Assembly (NCBI GenBank): GCA_003255065.1
Contig: QAOA01004184.1
Coordinates: forward strand, 156,805 to 220,804
Length of the DNA: 64,000 bases
DNA from: Cercis canadensis
Lineage: Eukaryota; Streptophyta; Magnoliopsida; Fabales; Fabaceae
Direction of reading: 5' to 3'
Shown here: positions 61,535-64,000 of the stretch, piece after piece
How positions within the stretch are numbered: the stretch's first letter is position 1
How the letters are laid out: each line of letters opens with the position of its first letter
The notes under the pieces: generated by a model
The model's input: the letters and a program-made list of their open reading frames with translations, nothing else
What the model was told of the DNA's origin: nothing
Database searches by the model: none
Program-made: the position numbers and the translations under genes

Positions 61535-62662
61535 CTATAATTCACCATCCTCATCATCATCATCATTGCTGCGGCGTGCTGCAAATGGTTGAAAGGGTTG
61601 CGGCGGATCAAAAGGACAAACATGTGGGGCCATTGACTGCGTATAGCCAGCCTCCCTCAACAGTTTCTTCAGAGCTTCCGACTGAAATTGCATGTAGTTC
61701 ATCAGTCTATTGTCATGCATCTCGCTTCTCTGCTCAAGCCTCTTGAAACAAGCTTCCAGTTTGTCCATCCGCTCCTCAATAGTCAAAGGGGCGCCTAGGT
61801 GAGAAGAGCTTTCGGGCGCAGGGGCTTGCGAAGGGGACATCCAACTCTTATAGGACTTGATCACCTTCTCATCAATGGGCCGCTGAGGGTGTAGCAGTTC
61901 TTCATCAGGCCCCCAACATACTCCAGCTTCGTCACACAACTTTGTGATTAGCGATGGGTGACCCAACCCTCCTTTGGATGTCAGTTTTAGGCCCTTGATG
62001 AAATGTGCATGTATGAATGATCCCACATCCAAGGGTAGGTCTGTCATTATGGCATATACTACTAGGATGCGGTCCAGGACGACATCCGTTTGGTGCATGA
62101 CTGGTAGTAGTTTCGCTGATACAAAACTCAACCAGGCTTTGCTCCTTTCGGTCAAGAATGAATGCTTGATGGAGAGAATGACGTCCCCCTTCTTGTCCCC
62201 CTTCTTTTTCCACGATGACCCCTGACGACAAACAGTCTTGAGAATAAGTTCGTCGTCAATCAGATCAGAGGTGAAGAGAGAACAGAAAGCAGGGTCATTG
62301 ATATGTCCTAGTTTGTATACCCGATTTATGGTCGTCCCGCTGTAGGACACCATCTTGCCCCTCACATAAACTTCATCAGCCACTTGTTCCGGTAGATTGG
62401 CGTAGAACTCGCGAACCACCGATACCACAGCTGGTTCTGGCGTTTTCACAAAATCCTCCCACTTTCGTAGCTCAATTTCCCGAACAATGTCTCTGTGGGA
62501 GGTAGGGTCAGGTTGGAGGCCTCGCTCTGGAATCAGAGTGCGGCGAACGACTGAATCTCTATATCTCTTATATGCATCCTCGCTCACAAACCGATGCCTA
62601 TCATATGTAGGTGGTGCGGAGGAGGCTGGTCCTTGGTGCCTCTTTCGCCTTCTAGGTGGCAT
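61535..62662 (-). CDS. Putative plant transposon protein-like gene, 375 residues
   Basis: A single uninterrupted frame from the ATG at 62,662 (MPPRRRKRHQGPASS) to a stop at 61,535. After a basic N-terminus it has the core typical of the putative plant transposon protein domain: RKWEDFVKTPEPAVVSVVRE, VYVRGKMVSYSGTTIN, then RSKAWLSFVSAKLLPVMHQT, then DLPLDVGSFIHAHF. A predicted coiled-coil segment (IEERMDKLEACFKRLEQRSE) and an acidic end (NDDDDEDGEL) follow. No transposase DDE motif is visible, and none is expected in this family, whose function is not established. The frame is fully open, unlike the copia element, which suggests recent origin or selection. No flanking terminal repeats were found. 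Confidence 0.7.
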   Translation of the reverse strand: MPPRRRKRHQGPASSAPPTYDRHRFVSEDAYKRYRDSVVRRTLIPERGLQPDPTSHRDIVREIELRKWEDFVKTPEPAVVSVVREFYANLPEQVADEVYVRGKMVSYSGTTINRVYKLGHINDPAFCSLFTSDLIDDELILKTVCRQGSSWKKKGDKKGDVILSIKHSFLTERSKAWLSFVSAKLLPVMHQTDVVLDRILVVYAIMTDLPLDVGSFIHAHFIKGLKLTSKGGLGHPSLITKLCDEAGVCWGPDEELLHPQRPIDEKVIKSYKSWMSPSQAPAPESSSHLGAPLTIEERMDKLEACFKRLEQRSEMHDNRLMNYMQFQSEALKKLLREAGYTQSMAPHVCPFDPPQPFQPFAARRSNDDDDEDGEL

Positions 62663-64000
62663 TGTATAAATTAATTATGTCCAACCAAAATGGTGATACG
62701 TCCTGTGGGAGAAAAAATATAAATAAACACAAACACAGCATCAGAACTGAGTTACACCTTGTCAAATGCAAACAATGGCATGAAGAAACTAGTTTACCAT
62801 TTGAATTAACAATCCGGTCAGTATGCTCCACCATTATGAACTATATATGTCAATCATTACATGTCCTGCAGAAGATTGGCCATGTAAGTGGATGCGATGG
62901 ATGGTTGAAGAAGTTATTGCCTTGGGCATCACGTTCTTCAATTGAAAGGGAAATAACCAATACGAATATTGCTTCATTAACTTGTAATTATGTTTTATTA
63001 CTGCTGCCATCATGGATTTATAACATAAATAACACGCAATACGAAGATTATCAATCATATACCATAATGTAGATAAAACAGAACATGGTTTATAGCTTTT
63101 CCGTGTACTCTTGAATGGTACTACTAACAAGAACTTTGAATATAATTTTTGATGACAAGTAGGGAAAGTCGATGTTATATTCAATCATTATCCAAATTTA
63201 GAAGCCAACTTGGCATATCATTCCATGACTGTTCCACAGGGGTTAGTTTTGGAGAGAAAGTTATGGAAGGACTGAATGTGGAGCAAGGTTTTGTATACAA
63301 TGGTTGGCCTTCTTGACCATATAGAAGACAAAATGCATTAATATTGACTAACAAGAAGGTCAATATTCATTAAGCAACATACCAAATCGATAACACTGTT
63401 CGGTTGGAAATGGTCATGCACATTTGCTGGCAACTCAAGTTTAATTTTTATGACGTTTATCTACAAGATAACCAATTTAAAACAAAGCATACTATTGATG
63501 CCATATGTTTCCAGAAAATCTGTAACCCTTGTTCTTTAGTGAGCGAGAGAGATGGACAGAAACAAGTGACGTTGACAACAAATGAAAATTAACTGGTATA
63601 ACTCTTACAATGCCTGAATGATATTGACATTTAAGACACTTGAAAGGAGCAATTGCTTACTTTTGTCAATCAGCTTCCATATGTATTTAGTATAGGTGTA
63701 ACCCAATAATGATGTATAATGACTCGAGAACAACAAAGTTGGAAAGCCACTTTCACAAAGTCACCCATTCATGTTGGTCCCACATGTTTTCGACATCGTA
63801 ATTAAGTTAACATCCTTGTATGAAACTCACCAGTAAGTAAGGTGTTTATGCAAAAAAGACAAGTGGTGGATACTAAAAGTTTTGCTAAACAAATTAATGG
63901 GACAGCTTCTTAGAAGCTAAATGAGGAATAGGTTTTAAGAAATAATGATGTAAAATGAAAGGAGAACCACAATTTTGGAGACCGACATTCAGAAACTGAC
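62663..64000. other. Right-end flank, no supported gene
   Basis: The upstream region of the minus-strand gene at 61,535-62,662. Frames such as 62,656-63,072 and 62,834-63,184 overlap on opposite strands and show no domain. Nothing recognisable. Confidence 0.5.

Noticed and set aside
62656-63184. 138- and 116-codon frames on opposite strands near the right end
   Set aside because: Overlapping frames without domains in the upstream region of the minus-strand gene; AT-rich chance openings.
1-64000. CRISPR arrays, rRNA, tRNA or organelle insertions
   Set aside because: No regularly spaced short repeats, no rRNA-like sequence, and no cloverleaf-like candidate was recognised by reading; a tRNA scan was not possible.

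Overview
The window is nuclear DNA from a flowering plant, most likely a eudicot. Evidence: GT-AG introns, a plant-type aldehyde oxidase family, a Ty1/copia element primed by initiator tRNA-Met, a Cf-9-like receptor-like protein, a foldback MITE and plant-transposon/mobile-domain-like genes in AT-rich DNA. The species cannot be fixed by reading alone. Five single N bases (8037, 10829, 26243, 32506, 36556) look like contig joins. Four of them are flanked by directly repeated sequence, so parts of the layout are assembly products.

Left and centre (1-46,950) form a segmental tandem array built around aldehyde oxidase (AO) genes, all on the minus strand. AO-A shows only its first exon (554-704) and runs off the left edge. 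AO-B (8,347-17,464) and AO-C (26,440-35,053) each resolve into ten exons with consistent phases, giving 1365 and 1370 residues at about 97% identity. Each is followed on its 5' side by a homologous flank of about 8-9 kb. That flank carries one exon of a TRAFD1-like zinc-finger gene, broken in the B flank and open in the C flank. The B flank also has a foldback MITE and a 781-bp tandem repeat that carries the 5' end of a receptor-like protein gene. The C flank instead leads into a small ORF and a longer, decayed receptor-like protein pseudogene (43,961-46,610). A degenerate copia element (1,661-8,292) sits 54 bp past the AO-B stop codon. Its 3' LTR is interrupted by a 1.4-kb LTR-like sequence, and the empty site is visible next to AO-C.

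The right part (47-64 kb) is unrelated to the array. It holds two multi-exon plus-strand genes, one predicted coiled-coil protein (54,283-55,849) and one resembling the plant mobile/Ulp1-associated family (58,668-59,976). Each lies downstream of a copy of the same diverged leader region (47,975-50,030 and 56,582-57,890). A 375-codon minus-strand gene (61,535-62,662) resembles the putative plant transposon protein family.

Functionally, the AO genes are the only ones with a confident biochemical role: cytosolic molybdo-flavoenzymes that oxidise aldehydes such as abscisic aldehyde or indole-3-acetaldehyde. The rest is mobile-element material, broken immune-receptor sequence and genes of unknown function. 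I found no convincing new multi-gene system. The points of most interest are the assembly and haplotype structure of the AO array and the paired leader-plus-gene units on the right.
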